DNA of 64,000 bases from Bruticola sp004554425 (GTDB lineage: Bacteria > Vulcanimicrobiota > Xenobia > Xenobiales > Xenobiaceae). This document shows, piece after piece, positions 23,655-32,790 of this stretch. Location: assembly GCA_958366945.1 (NCBI GenBank), contig CATXCY010000011.1, positions 1 through 64,000 on the forward strand. The letters are read 5' to 3'. The first letter of the stretch is position 1, and each line of letters starts with the position of its first letter. Made by a program: the position numbers and the translations under genes. The notes below the pieces were generated by a model. The model made no database searches, was not told where the DNA came from, and saw only the letters and a program-made list of their open reading frames with translations.

Positions 23655-25440
23655 TTGTATTTGTATGTGATAATTTGCGCAAACGTTTTCTCAAATCGCG
23701 CACAAATTTTTTTTCTTCCGGACGCAAATCCATACTGGCTGCTTGTTGCAACATGATCAAACTTTCGTCTATTTGTCCTCGTTCTAAATATAATTGTCCC
23801 AGTATAATATATGGGTAGCCATCTTGAGGAGCGCTTTTGGCTAATGCTCCCAAAGCCAGCTTTTGCTCTTGTGGCTGGTTTGTTTTAAAAGCTCCTCTAA
23901 GCCATTGAATTTTTAATATATAGTCTGCTGGTAGCCAACAGGCTGAGGCTTTGGCTGCTGCACAAAGTTCCGACCAGTTACGCTGATCGCTGCAAAATTG
24001 ACAAATTGCTTCGGCCATGAAATCGCGAGCTGGACATTTTTGCATAAAGGGCATTCGTTTTTGTACTGCCAAACTTTGCACAGTAAAAATGGCCAAAAAG
24101 GCTTGAGCTTCAGCAACATATTCATTATCTTCAGGCAACTCATCCAGCAAATTTTGCGCTTTTTGCCAATCATAATTATAAATTGCCAACCAAGCTCGCA
24201 ACAACTTAGCTGCAGGCTCCGGTCTATTATCTAGAGCTTTTATTTCTTCGCTATTCCAGCGCCGATTGAGAGCCCACAGGGCAGCGGGGGAAAGATCGTT
24301 GGGTTTTTTTTCTATTTTTACAATTTCTGAGCCTGAAATTACCTTGAGAGGCCCTGCTCCGTCTTTAAGGGCGAAAAAATTTCCGAAGTTATAGGCGATT
24401 CTATGGTCGTTTAAATTGCTATTATATTTCAGGAGATGGTGACTTATATTTACTGATAAAGAGGCTCTGTGTAATTGGGAAGGATGCTTTTTTTGTGTCG
24501 ACGATTGAGTAGGCTTTTCTTTGAGGGCACATCCTCGACTGTCATCTCCTATATACCAAACAACTATATTAGGATCGGCTTTAGCAAAGCAACTCTGACG
24601 CATATAAGGAAAACGTCCCTGAGTAGGATCTACAGGCACGTATCCTAGGTCAGGACAAAAAACTTCACACCATGAATGGGTCGCTTGATCTTCCGGCTCT
24701 GAAGTGCTTAAAAGCATACCACCCACAATTCTCACTTTGAAGCCCAAAGTTTGTAATAACTTGGCTGTAAGCATAGCCGAATCGGAACATTGTAAGTGTT
24801 TATCTCTAAGCATGTTTGTGAAGGAACTTTTGGCTTGCTTTGAGTCATAGGCAAACGATTGACGCATAAAATCATAAATGCTCAAAAGTTTATAAAGGTT
24901 ATAGTGCTGATTCCCACTTATTTGTTCAGCTAATTCAGACAGCTGTTTTTCTTCCGCACTCGAAGAAGCTGCCAAGGCGCCGTACCAATAATCTTTATTT
25001 AAAAGAACCGCAGCTCTAGTATCATATAAATGGGGAATAGCTTGTTCCCAAGTCTCTTTGTCAAAGTTAAAAACTAAAGCGTCATTGTCAACTATAGCTT
25101 GTTGCTCAACAGTTAAAGTTTGCCCCGCTTTTACAATTAAATTATCGTAATGTACATAGCTATTGCCTAATTCATCTTCTGTCTGTTGTTGAGGTGAAGG
25201 ATTGATAGTTAGAGAATGGACTTTTTGCCTATATTTTTGGTCTTTTAATAGAGGCACTTTCAGAGAAACTACACAGGGATAATCGTAAATATTTTTATAC
25301 TGGATGCTAAGCTTGATTTGACGTTTTATTCTTTCGCAATTTTCTTGTCCTTTTGGCTTTCCTGGTAAGCCGAACAGGCAATATATACCTATCGCTATTG
25401 TCGTAAGGACGATTATAACTATAATTGCGCTCTTTCGCAT
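23650..25440 (-). CDS. Membrane-anchored transglutaminase-like protein with TPR tail
   Basis: Signal anchor at about 3-25 (SAIIVIIVLTTIAIGIYCLF), an N-terminal beta-rich domain, then a transglutaminase-like core with the catalytic triad Cys in LQCSDSAML, His in THSWCEVF and Asp in VPVDPTQGR. The C-terminal ~200 residues are helical with a recognisable TPR (YPYIILGQLYLERGQIDESL). Members of this superfamily act as peptidases or cross-linkers; here a periplasmic protease or peptide cleaver is the best guess. ATG 25440 preferred; an in-frame TTG four codons upstream is possible. Divergent from the secreted protein gene at 25574. Confidence 0.8.
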   Translation of the reverse strand: MRKSAIIVIIVLTTIAIGIYCLFGLPGKPKGQENCERIKRQIKLSIQYKNIYDYPCVVSLKVPLLKDQKYRQKVHSLTINPSPQQQTEDELGNSYVHYDNLIVKAGQTLTVEQQAIVDNDALVFNFDKETWEQAIPHLYDTRAAVLLNKDYWYGALAASSSAEEKQLSELAEQISGNQHYNLYKLLSIYDFMRQSFAYDSKQAKSSFTNMLRDKHLQCSDSAMLTAKLLQTLGFKVRIVGGMLLSTSEPEDQATHSWCEVFCPDLGYVPVDPTQGRFPYMRQSCFAKADPNIVVWYIGDDSRGCALKEKPTQSSTQKKHPSQLHRASLSVNISHHLLKYNSNLNDHRIAYNFGNFFALKDGAGPLKVISGSEIVKIEKKPNDLSPAALWALNRRWNSEEIKALDNRPEPAAKLLRAWLAIYNYDWQKAQNLLDELPEDNEYVAEAQAFLAIFTVQSLAVQKRMPFMQKCPARDFMAEAICQFCSDQRNWSELCAAAKASACWLPADYILKIQWLRGAFKTNQPQEQKLALGALAKSAPQDGYPYIILGQLYLERGQIDESLIMLQQAASMDLRPEEKKFVRDLRKRLRKLSHTNTK

Positions 25441-25573
25441 AAGCCCAGCCAATTCCCCGAAAATACGGTAATTGTGATTGGTGATTCTGCCTTGAAAAAT
25501 CCTGCAGAATTTAGAGGAAGCAAAGCATAAAAAGCTGAAAGTTACGGCCTTTTTCAGTCAGAGGAGGAATATT

Positions 25574-26464
25574 GTGAAAGATTGCTACCGTTTAATCGCT
25601 ATGATTGTATTCTTGGCGGTTCTGACTGTCGTTTTGCCTTCCTGGGCTCAAAATAATTCTGTAGAAAAAGCTTTTAACGCCACAGGCAAGAGCCATACCG
25701 GAGTTGATGAAGTTAGCATCTCCAAAATTACTCCGCGTACTTCGGCTGATGTGCCTCAAAATTGTCAGTTGCCTGTGGTGCTTTTGGCCGATTATAAATT
25801 GAGTTCTTCAGCTCAAGGTTTTATTAAAGCCAGAGCTTTTATATGGTCAAGAAATAATAAAAGCAAAAATACCGGCTACAAGAGCGGATTAAAGCCCATT
25901 TCGTCAATTATGCAAGCAGCTGTAAAAAAAGGCAGTGGCAGCATAAAAGTATCCTTTCCCCCTTTAGCTATGCCCGTTCAAGCCGATTCTCAAACTCAGC
26001 TGGTTATTGTGGCTAGTTTGCAAAACGGTCAGCAGAAAGAATTGGCTTGGGGCAGCAGTTATAATTTTGTACGCGGCACACTTACCTTAGCGAAAACAGC
26101 TGATAAAAGTCCTAAGACGGCCATCACTGTTTTGGATTTCACTCCCAAAGTAGGCCTTTTGACCGTTGGTAAAGCTCAAGAATTTACTTATAAGTTCCAA
26201 TATAGCCTTAAAGAACGTGATTACGCCTTTGTCAATTTTGAACTGAAAAATGCTCTAGATGATTATTCTACCAGCCCTTGGTATTGTGCAGTGGTACCGG
26301 TACCAAAAGGGGCAGGTGTGGCGAAATACGTTTCCAACAGGTACTTTTTTCCGTACATGTATAAACTATATAAGATGCGTCTAGGCGTTCATTATCGTGA
26401 AGATCCGCTTGGCGGTACAATTGATTCTCTATTCTATGGAGATTGGCAACTTAATTCCAATTAA
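25574..26464 (+). CDS. Secreted beta-rich protein, unknown
   Basis: GTG start with GAGGAGGAA directly upstream. Signal peptide 1-25 ending in S-W-A. The 270-residue mature part is rich in Ser/Thr/Lys and beta-strand-like segments, with no domain I recognise; the C-terminal half (TVLDFTPKVGLLTVGK to the end) may be one Ig-like domain. It opens the block that includes the His-Xaa-Asn proteins, 75 bp upstream, and could be a surface partner. Confidence 0.65.
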   Translation: MKDCYRLIAMIVFLAVLTVVLPSWAQNNSVEKAFNATGKSHTGVDEVSISKITPRTSADVPQNCQLPVVLLADYKLSSSAQGFIKARAFIWSRNNKSKNTGYKSGLKPISSIMQAAVKKGSGSIKVSFPPLAMPVQADSQTQLVIVASLQNGQQKELAWGSSYNFVRGTLTLAKTADKSPKTAITVLDFTPKVGLLTVGKAQEFTYKFQYSLKERDYAFVNFELKNALDDYSTSPWYCAVVPVPKGAGVAKYVSNRYFFPYMYKLYKMRLGVHYREDPLGGTIDSLFYGDWQLNSN

Positions 26465-26539
26465 AAATATTGAAATTTGTTGTCTGTTTTGTTAAAATTC
26501 CGGTGGGTATACCTTTTTTTGCTTCGGGAGGAAAGAGCT

Positions 26540-27208
26540 ATGAACATAGCTTTTATATTAAATTCTGCTGTGCTTTCTGCTGCTTATCCCTCGCTCCAAG
26601 GACAACTTGAGCGTAAGCACAATTGCTGCTCTTATCAGTTAGATGGAGGTCGGCTTTTAAGCGTAGATGCTTCTAAATCATCTGCGTCTGTGTCTACCAT
26701 TACCTTTGCCGGTAGTAAAGAAAACTCTAGTCAATATTCCGATTTTGCTCTTCCTGAAGTCGGCTTCCATGTTCAGCCAGTCTGTTTGGTGCCTTCTATG
26801 CGCTCTCGTCTGAGCAAGGCTTTACGCAATTTAGTAGCCAATTTTGAACTGCCGCTGGTACGTCGCAGTGCTATTTCTTTTGGTTGCTTTGCTTTTATAG
26901 CCAGTTTAATTTTTAGTGGCAGCCAACCCGTTAAAGCTGAGACCATTCCCGCGTGCTCCAAAGTTTCTGTTCAATCGGTCAGTCCGGTGCAAAACTTATT
27001 GGCCAAGACAGAAGTCGATCCAGTCAATCATGCTTTGCGTTTAGGCAGCGCTTGGGGAGCCTACGCCGAATCTGATAGCGGCCATACTAATATTCCTGCT
27101 CAGCATATCAATTTACCTAATGGCCAACATAGTAATTCTTCGCACCTTCCAAAGGGAAATCAGGGACATACTCCACAAGTGCCTCCTGTTCCTGGAGCTG
27201 GTGTGTAA
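26540..27208 (+). CDS. Candidate RiPP-like precursor 1 with His-Xaa-Asn triplets
   Basis: 222 residues; ATG 26540 with GGGAGGAAAG upstream (an in-frame TTG further upstream lacks support). The N-terminal ~100 residues act like a long leader, ending in FELPL (102-106) and a basic RR; then a hydrophobic segment (110-126) and VKA (131-133) like an internal signal peptide; then a Ser/Val-rich stretch and a C-terminal core with His-Thr-Asn (182-184), His-Ile-Asn (189-191) and His-Ser-Asn (197-199) separated by Gly/Pro/Asn residues. The next gene has the same plan with more triplets. Precursor identity is inferred from layout and resemblance to HxsA. Confidence 0.6.
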   Translation: MNIAFILNSAVLSAAYPSLQGQLERKHNCCSYQLDGGRLLSVDASKSSASVSTITFAGSKENSSQYSDFALPEVGFHVQPVCLVPSMRSRLSKALRNLVANFELPLVRRSAISFGCFAFIASLIFSGSQPVKAETIPACSKVSVQSVSPVQNLLAKTEVDPVNHALRLGSAWGAYAESDSGHTNIPAQHINLPNGQHSNSSHLPKGNQGHTPQVPPVPGAGV

Positions 27209-27296
27209 CATTATGGTAGTAGGGCAGTAGTAATACTTTTCGGCAAATTTACGCAAAATTGTCGGTAAACGATCCAAGCAAGAGAGGCTAGTTTTA

Positions 27297-27854
27297 ATGA
27301 GACGATACAAAGTCGCTTTGGAAAGAGAAACTGAGGCTAAACCAAACTCGGAATATCTTTTGGAAGAGAAGGCTAAGCAAGTTAAAGTCAATTTGTTCCC
27401 CGGATCAAAATCATTAAGCTCTGTTTTTGAGTTGCCTCTTATTTCGGCCCATCATTCCAAATTGGCTGTCTGTGCTTTAGCTTTGGGAGCAGCTGTGGTT
27501 GGTCAACCTTCTTCAGTCCAAGCATCCTCTTTAGCTCCTTTGCCTTGTGCTTCTGCTCAAGTCGTTTCTTTGCAAGAAAGTTTTGCTCAATCGGCGTTAC
27601 GGGCCGATAGTTCTGAAATTGTTTTAAATAGTGCTATTAACTTAACAGAATCTGCTGCTATTCAGATAGCTCAAGCCAGCTACCATACCAACAATTCTGC
27701 TCACTTGAATAAAACGCCTGTGCCTCACAAAAATACCGCTTGGAACAATCATAGCAATACAGGTGGCCACTCTAATGGTGATTGGGCCAACCACAGCAAT
27801 GCAGCTTCCGGTACCGGCCATGTTAATTTAGTGCATGGCGATTTCTTATTCTAA
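27297..27854 (+). CDS. Candidate RiPP-like precursor 2 with seven His-Xaa-Asn triplets
   Basis: 185 residues; AGAGAGG at 27281-27287. Same architecture as the preceding gene: leader with FELPL (44-48), hydrophobic segment (about 55-69) ending in VQA (74-76), a Ser/Ala/Gln-rich spacer, and a C-terminal core with triplets at His130, 136, 144, 152, 158, 166 and 175, each followed two residues on by Asn, in a Gly/Ser/Ala/Asn/Trp setting. Such spacing is unlikely by chance. It resembles the His-Xaa-Ser repeats of HxsA, but with Asn. Core would be periplasmic or extracellular after cleavage. Confidence 0.6.
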   Translation: MRRYKVALERETEAKPNSEYLLEEKAKQVKVNLFPGSKSLSSVFELPLISAHHSKLAVCALALGAAVVGQPSSVQASSLAPLPCASAQVVSLQESFAQSALRADSSEIVLNSAINLTESAAIQIAQASYHTNNSAHLNKTPVPHKNTAWNNHSNTGGHSNGDWANHSNAASGTGHVNLVHGDFLF

Positions 27855-27971
27855 CATAAATTAAATCTACGATTTATTTTCGAAGCTTTGGTTTTAGTTC
27901 GTTTTTCCCCAATTGGCAGCTTGAGTAGTATCTTTTGAGGGCAAACAACGCAGTGGAGGTTTTTCCGTTTT

Positions 27972-29156
27972 ATGCTACACCTGACTGCCCCGGTTAGTTG
28001 CAATATTGTTTTAGCTGATAAGTCCGCAAAGCATATTATGTCTTTAGGGCAATGGAAAGAAATATTAGCTAAGTTAAATCAAGCCAATGAGTTTCGCATT
28101 TATGGCTTTGAAGCGTGGTTCCAAGCGCAGAAAAGTCTGTCTGTTACCGAAGACGAACTTTTTTCCTTTTTTAGCGAATTGGATAAAATGGGAAAATGCT
28201 TCCATATTTATCTTGATAGTGCTTCCAGCTATAGTTCTTTCCGTTACGATCGTTTTTTTACCGCTTTACTCAATTGTTCTTATTTAGGCAGTACTATTTT
28301 TACTTTCTCCGGGAAAGGAAGCCTGGCTGCTGAGCCTGGTTGGAGTGCTTTAGAAGAAGCTTCCGCAGCCGGTTTTGATACTGGAGCTTCTATTTTGCTT
28401 ACTATGCACAGTCTAGAAGAAGTAGGCGACTTAACTGATGAAGCCTTGGATGGAGGAGCTTCTTTAGTTATTTTCGAGCGTGTTCGCCCCTCCGAGCAAG
28501 AAAAAATAGACTTAGAAGCCTTTAAGCGTGGGGCTGCTAAAATTTACGAATTGCGTCAGCTGGGAACAGAAGTTTCCTTAAGTGGGTGTTTTCCCAATTG
28601 TTTTAGCCAAGGAGATATTCCCTCTTGTTTAGCTGGAACAGTCAGTTGCGCCATTACTCCAGAAGGGACGCTTAGTCCTTGTCGTTATGCCTCTGCATCT
28701 GGTTGCCTAGATTTAATTTCTTGCTCCTTATCTGAAGCTTGGCAAAGTCCAGCTTTGGAAAAATGGAGGCTGCTTACTTCCGAAACTTGCCAAGGGTGTG
28801 CTAAATGTAATTTGTGCCCTGGTGGATGTTTGCTATATACCTACGAAAGCGATTCGGCCCAGAGTGATCCTTTTATTACTGGTCAAATTGATGAAGAGAC
28901 CGTATTGCAAGAAGTTACTTTGGAAGATGAACTTTGTCCAGTGCCTTGCTACAACGTAAGAGAGGAAGACTTCGGTTGGCTTTTGATGCGTGGATCTAGA
29001 GTTATACCGGTAAGCTCAAAGGCCGGTCCGGTTTTAGCTCGTTTTACAGGCAAAGTCACTCTGGGAGAAATAGAACAAGAGTTCGGTGCAGGAGCCTTGT
29101 CTTTTATATATTCGCTATATGTGCGCGGTTTTATTGAGTTAAAAGAAACTATTTAA
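27972..29156 (+). CDS. Degenerate radical-SAM/SPASM protein with PqqD-like C-terminus
   Basis: 394 residues. The N-terminal part follows the radical-SAM plan (LHLTAPVSCN, then MSLGQWKEILAKL, later FSGKGS and a TIM-barrel-like run) but the CxxxCxxC cluster motif is absent: only Cys10 remains and the GGEP-type motif reads YGFEAWF. The SPASM region keeps its cysteines (Cys219, 226, 237, 273, 276, 279, 282, 286, ending CPGGC), so auxiliary Fe-S clusters are plausible. Residues about 325-392 look like a PqqD-type winged-helix peptide-binding domain. GGAGG (27955-27959) precedes ATG. Likely a peptide-recognising partner in a modification system for the two upstream proteins; catalytic radical-SAM activity should be lost. 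Confidence 0.72.
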   Translation: MLHLTAPVSCNIVLADKSAKHIMSLGQWKEILAKLNQANEFRIYGFEAWFQAQKSLSVTEDELFSFFSELDKMGKCFHIYLDSASSYSSFRYDRFFTALLNCSYLGSTIFTFSGKGSLAAEPGWSALEEASAAGFDTGASILLTMHSLEEVGDLTDEALDGGASLVIFERVRPSEQEKIDLEAFKRGAAKIYELRQLGTEVSLSGCFPNCFSQGDIPSCLAGTVSCAITPEGTLSPCRYASASGCLDLISCSLSEAWQSPALEKWRLLTSETCQGCAKCNLCPGGCLLYTYESDSAQSDPFITGQIDEETVLQEVTLEDELCPVPCYNVREEDFGWLLMRGSRVIPVSSKAGPVLARFTGKVTLGEIEQEFGAGALSFIYSLYVRGFIELKETI

Positions 29157-29219
29157 TTTTTTTTATATAACTGGGCCTTGAAGCCAACAAGATGGATTTT
29201 AAGCCTAACGGAGCTAAAA

Positions 29220-29681
29220 ATGAGGCAATCTTTAAGCCGCGATCTCATGGATTTAATACGTCATTGGGCCTACCACGAAAGGCAAGTTCACGTTTATGGC
29301 TTGCAAGAGCCATTGTATCGATCGGAAATTCACGTTATTTGGCTTTTAGGTACAGAACCCGATCTTTACGGCCTAAAATTGGCTCAAAAAATTGGCGTGA
29401 CTAAAAGTGCCGCTTCTCAGTTGCTTTCGAAATTGGAAAAACGCGGTATGATTTGCAGTCATGTGGCTTCCGATAAGCTAACCAAACGCACATACAGTCT
29501 TACTGAAGAAGGATGGAAAGTTTTTCATTTCCATGAAAAAATTCACAACGACTTTGAGCGTCGCTTTAGTAATTTATTGCGCCGCTATACTCCAGAACAG
29601 CGCCGCTTTTTGAAACAATTTGTACAAGATCTTAATGATAATTTAAATAACTGGTTTGATGACGATTTAGAAATATTGTAA
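29220..29681 (+). CDS. MarR-family transcriptional regulator
   Basis: Winged-helix regulator, 153 residues from ATG 29220 (GGAG at 29210-29213, 6 nt spacing); a TTG at 29178 in frame is less likely. The DNA-binding region reads GLKLAQKIGVTKSAASQLLSKLEKRG followed by a wing with SDKLTKRTYSLTEEG. Helical N- and C-termini give the dimer interface. It lies 63 bp after the SPASM gene and may regulate that locus; the ligand is unknown. Confidence 0.85.
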   Translation: MRQSLSRDLMDLIRHWAYHERQVHVYGLQEPLYRSEIHVIWLLGTEPDLYGLKLAQKIGVTKSAASQLLSKLEKRGMICSHVASDKLTKRTYSLTEEGWKVFHFHEKIHNDFERRFSNLLRRYTPEQRRFLKQFVQDLNDNLNNWFDDDLEIL

Positions 29682-29700
29682 TAGAGGAGTAAATTTGCCG

Positions 29701-29735
29701 AAAATAGCGATTTTTAGGGGAAATTAGCTATTTTT
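29701..29735 (+). terminator. Terminator after marR
   Basis: Stem AAAATAGC (29701-29708) / GCTATTTT (29727-29734) followed by T residues; separates the regulator from the pilin genes. Confidence 0.6.
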
Positions 29736-29862
29736 GAGAAGGAAAATCTTTTTTTGCTAAAAAAAGCCTGCTATTATTTGTCTAAGAGGCGCGGAGTGCG
29801 TGTTTATCGCATTTTGACGTTCTGTGGCTTGGCCTAAAAATAATAGAAGGAGCTTCCGTGAT

Positions 29863-30444
29863 ATGCTTATAGTGAGAAGGCCTTCGCGGTCTTATGCTTT
29901 TTCACTCATAGAATTGTTAATTACTTTATCTATAGGCGCCATTATCATGGCTATTGCGGTTCCTTCTTGGAACAGTTACAACACTCGCATGGTTGTGCTG
30001 ACTAATGCCAATGAATTTGCTGCTGAGTTGCGCGAAGCTCGTAATAACGCTTTGCGTTCTGGATACGATATGTATTTCAGATATAGCTCTTCCAAAAACG
30101 GAAAAATTTACTATTCAAAGCGCAATATAGGTAAAGCGGCCAGTATAAGCATCACCCGAGGCGTACCCGTTGGTGGGGGCGCCTCTTGGAGTTATACTGA
30201 AGTCGATGCCATATTTGATAAAAAACGTACCTTAGATGCAAGAGTAGATTTATATGCGGACGCGACATCCGCTTCAGCTCTGACAAGTGCCAAACTTTGC
30301 TTCGATACCGATGGTCGTGTTAATCCTTTTGGAGGCGATAGCGGCTTTACCCAAGTAGGCAACAACTATGTAATTTACGTTGGTCGCGGTTCTTATCGCA
30401 TTCCTGTAAAAGTAACTAAAATTGGCAGTGTGGTGGTAGGATAA
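29863..30444 (+). CDS. Type IV pseudopilin, GspH/FimT-like
   Basis: 193 residues from ATG 29863 (AGAAGGAG at 29845-29852). Class III signal: short basic leader MLIVRRPSRSY, cleavage before F in A-FSLIELL, with Glu at mature position 5 and a hydrophobic helix to about residue 40. The residue before the cleavage is Ala rather than the usual Gly. The C-terminal domain is beta-rich. First of four pilin-like genes. Confidence 0.82.
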   Translation: MLIVRRPSRSYAFSLIELLITLSIGAIIMAIAVPSWNSYNTRMVVLTNANEFAAELREARNNALRSGYDMYFRYSSSKNGKIYYSKRNIGKAASISITRGVPVGGGASWSYTEVDAIFDKKRTLDARVDLYADATSASALTSAKLCFDTDGRVNPFGGDSGFTQVGNNYVIYVGRGSYRIPVKVTKIGSVVVG

Positions 30445-30445
30445 T

Positions 30446-31321
30446 ATGATTTTATTAGCTCCGACTATACGCAAAAAAAAGAGGGGAATTGCCCTTGTTT
30501 CCGCGCTTCTTGTTTTAGTGATCTTGGCTACGATCTGCGGCGGTTTTGTTTCTATTATGGCTCAGAATACAAATGCTGCTAGAAAATCAGCCGACGACAC
30601 TATTTTGCTTTATACTGCTGAAGCCGGCCTTGAATATGCCAAGTGGTGCGTAAAACACAATTTAACTTATTATCCTGTACGCGATTTGTATACGGCTCAA
30701 TCTACTACGGTTCCTAAAATAAAAGCTGGCGGTCTTTACAATTTTTGGGGATCAGCTGCTTATTTTATGTTCCCTGGTTTCGAGCTGAACACTGCTATAA
30801 AAGATACTGCTTCTATAAGTCGCCGTTATGAGTATGTTTATTGGAGCAGCTTAAGTTATAGCAGCAGTACAGCTAGCGGCAGCAAAAACGTTTTCTTGCA
30901 AAATGGAGAGACCAGATATTTGGCTACTTTCCAAATTGCTACTGGTCTCAAATGGGATAATGCTGGCGTAAATTCAACTTACAATAATGTTTCAGATGCT
31001 AACTATGTTAGAGCAGTGGCTAGTTCGGGACAGCAAGGTTTTCCGGTAGAACTTTCTTCAACGGCTAGATTATGGCGTCTTAATGACGGAGGCCGATTAT
31101 ACAATGCTTTCAACGGCAACAGCCAGAGTGGACAAAATCAATTACAATTGATCGAAACAGCCACTCTATTAGACAAATTGGGAGCTACCTTGGAAGCTAC
31201 ACGCACCTTGAGTTGCACTTTCCAGCATGCTATCAATGCCGACCAATACAAAAACAGCTACCCTCAAAAAGACTATTACGATGTAAATACATTTAAAAAT
31301 TATAGGGACTGGGCGCGATGA
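30446..31321 (+). CDS. PilX/GspK-type pseudopilin
   Basis: 291 residues, starting one base after the previous stop. Leader MILLAPTIRKKKRG then IALVSALLVLVILATICGGF; lacks Glu5, as is usual for tip-complex GspK/PilX proteins. The C-terminal region is large and Tyr/Ser/Asn-rich, without an obvious domain name. It would sit in the same pilus tip complex as its neighbours. Confidence 0.78.
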   Translation: MILLAPTIRKKKRGIALVSALLVLVILATICGGFVSIMAQNTNAARKSADDTILLYTAEAGLEYAKWCVKHNLTYYPVRDLYTAQSTTVPKIKAGGLYNFWGSAAYFMFPGFELNTAIKDTASISRRYEYVYWSSLSYSSSTASGSKNVFLQNGETRYLATFQIATGLKWDNAGVNSTYNNVSDANYVRAVASSGQQGFPVELSSTARLWRLNDGGRLYNAFNGNSQSGQNQLQLIETATLLDKLGATLEATRTLSCTFQHAINADQYKNSYPQKDYYDVNTFKNYRDWAR

Positions 31322-32757
31322 ATTTAAGAAGAAGCAACAACTTACGCGGCGTTACCTTAATAGAAATACTAGTAGCTGTAGCTGTTTTAGCTGTCGGTTT
31401 TGGTACTGTCTTTCAGGTCTTTCCTATGGGATATGCTGCTGCGGCCAAAAGCAAAAATATGAATTTGGCCTACGAATTGGCAGCGCGTCGCTTGGAAGAA
31501 GCTAGAGGTTACGTCCTTTTTGGAGGCAACCCCAATAATGGCAATACTTTATCTTCATTCGCTTACTGGGGAAGCGGGGCTCCAGCTCCCGATGGTACTA
31601 CTTATAAAGCGGTCAGCACCAATGGTAAGTTTGTGGCCTTTAGCACTTCCAAAGCTCCAGAAGATAAGTTCTTCTATAAAATAGACTGTTTACCAGCTGT
31701 AGATAATCGTCGCCTCTACTTAGAATATCCTGCTAAACGTACCGGCACAGTTTCGCCTGTCCATTACAAAGGTGATTACGCTCCTTCTGCCGAGACTGCC
31801 GATACTTCCTATGCTGGTTTTGCTTCTATGTATCGCCTTACTGTAACGGTGCGTGGCCCTTTACCTAAAGTAGATTTAGCTTCCGATACTGAGTTTGCCA
31901 AATATGCCGATGGTGCAGTAGAAGCGGTATTATCTACAATGGTAGCTAATGCCAACTTGGGAGATGCTCTTTTAGCTGAAGATATTACTATCCGTAAAAG
32001 CAGTTGTGGAGCTATTGGGGATGATATTACTGGAGGACTTTCTGGTGTTACCTCTTACAAAGGCCTCTTTAAGCGTGATCCTAATGCCAAAGATCTCAAT
32101 AAAATTTTAATTAAAGGCTTTACTCAAGATAATCCTCATCCAGAAAATTTTACAGTATTTAATGTTAGCAATTTAGTTCCTGATGAACTGGCTGATACTG
32201 GACCTAGCATTTTAGATAAAAACGGTGCTGCTTCTGTTGGTCGTGGTCGCTATGCCAATGACGCCTATTACGATCAAAGCTACGGAAAGTACAATCCTTA
32301 CTATAAAGACAAAACTGGCAGCCAGTTTTCAGCCAAAGAGCTTATCGAGACCAATATTCTCGGTTTAGATAATGTGATGATCTATTCTCCTTCTTTAGCT
32401 AAGGGTGGCTCTACTTACAGACATGGCAATTGCTCTTGGACTGGAGGTGGCTGGGTAGCTGAAAGTAATAAAATCCACCGTGTTTTGCCTCCTGGTGCTA
32501 ACGATAATCCTAGCAAAAACTACTGGTGCTTGGAGTTAGTCAACGATCTTATCGGTCGAGATGGCGACTCTCCCTCAAAAATTGGTGCTGCTCTTATGGA
32601 CAAAACTTTTGATGGCGATATCTTTTTGGGCAATACTAATACTGTAGGCTATACCAAAGGTACTTGTGATAGTGCTGGCAATGTTTATGGCACTCGCGTT
32701 CGCTCTCTGGTGCGTTTGGAAGCTGGTAAGAACTACAATAACACCCTTAACTACTAA
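31318..32757 (+). CDS. Large PilV-like pseudopilin
   Basis: 479 residues, overlapping the previous gene by 4 bp (ATGA). Leader MNLRRSNNLRG, cleavage G-VTLIEIL with Glu5, hydrophobic helix to about 40. The extracellular part is long (about 440 residues) with Asp/Gly/Asn-rich loops, probably an adhesive or substrate-binding minor pilin. Not a major pilin by size. Confidence 0.8.
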   Translation: MNLRRSNNLRGVTLIEILVAVAVLAVGFGTVFQVFPMGYAAAAKSKNMNLAYELAARRLEEARGYVLFGGNPNNGNTLSSFAYWGSGAPAPDGTTYKAVSTNGKFVAFSTSKAPEDKFFYKIDCLPAVDNRRLYLEYPAKRTGTVSPVHYKGDYAPSAETADTSYAGFASMYRLTVTVRGPLPKVDLASDTEFAKYADGAVEAVLSTMVANANLGDALLAEDITIRKSSCGAIGDDITGGLSGVTSYKGLFKRDPNAKDLNKILIKGFTQDNPHPENFTVFNVSNLVPDELADTGPSILDKNGAASVGRGRYANDAYYDQSYGKYNPYYKDKTGSQFSAKELIETNILGLDNVMIYSPSLAKGGSTYRHGNCSWTGGGWVAESNKIHRVLPPGANDNPSKNYWCLELVNDLIGRDGDSPSKIGAALMDKTFDGDIFLGNTNTVGYTKGTCDSAGNVYGTRVRSLVRLEAGKNYNNTLNY

Positions 32758-32790
32758 TAATATAGGCTGCAGGAATTAGAGGTGATTGCG

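Noticed and set aside
26477..26539. Longer start for precursor 1
   Set aside because: The upstream TTG lacks a ribosome site and would put hydrophobic residues before the conserved leader; ATG 26540 has GGGAGGAAAG.
27972..28100. Active radical-SAM enzyme
   Set aside because: The cluster motif CxxxCxxC is absent; only one cysteine remains in the N-terminal region, so I describe the protein as degenerate.
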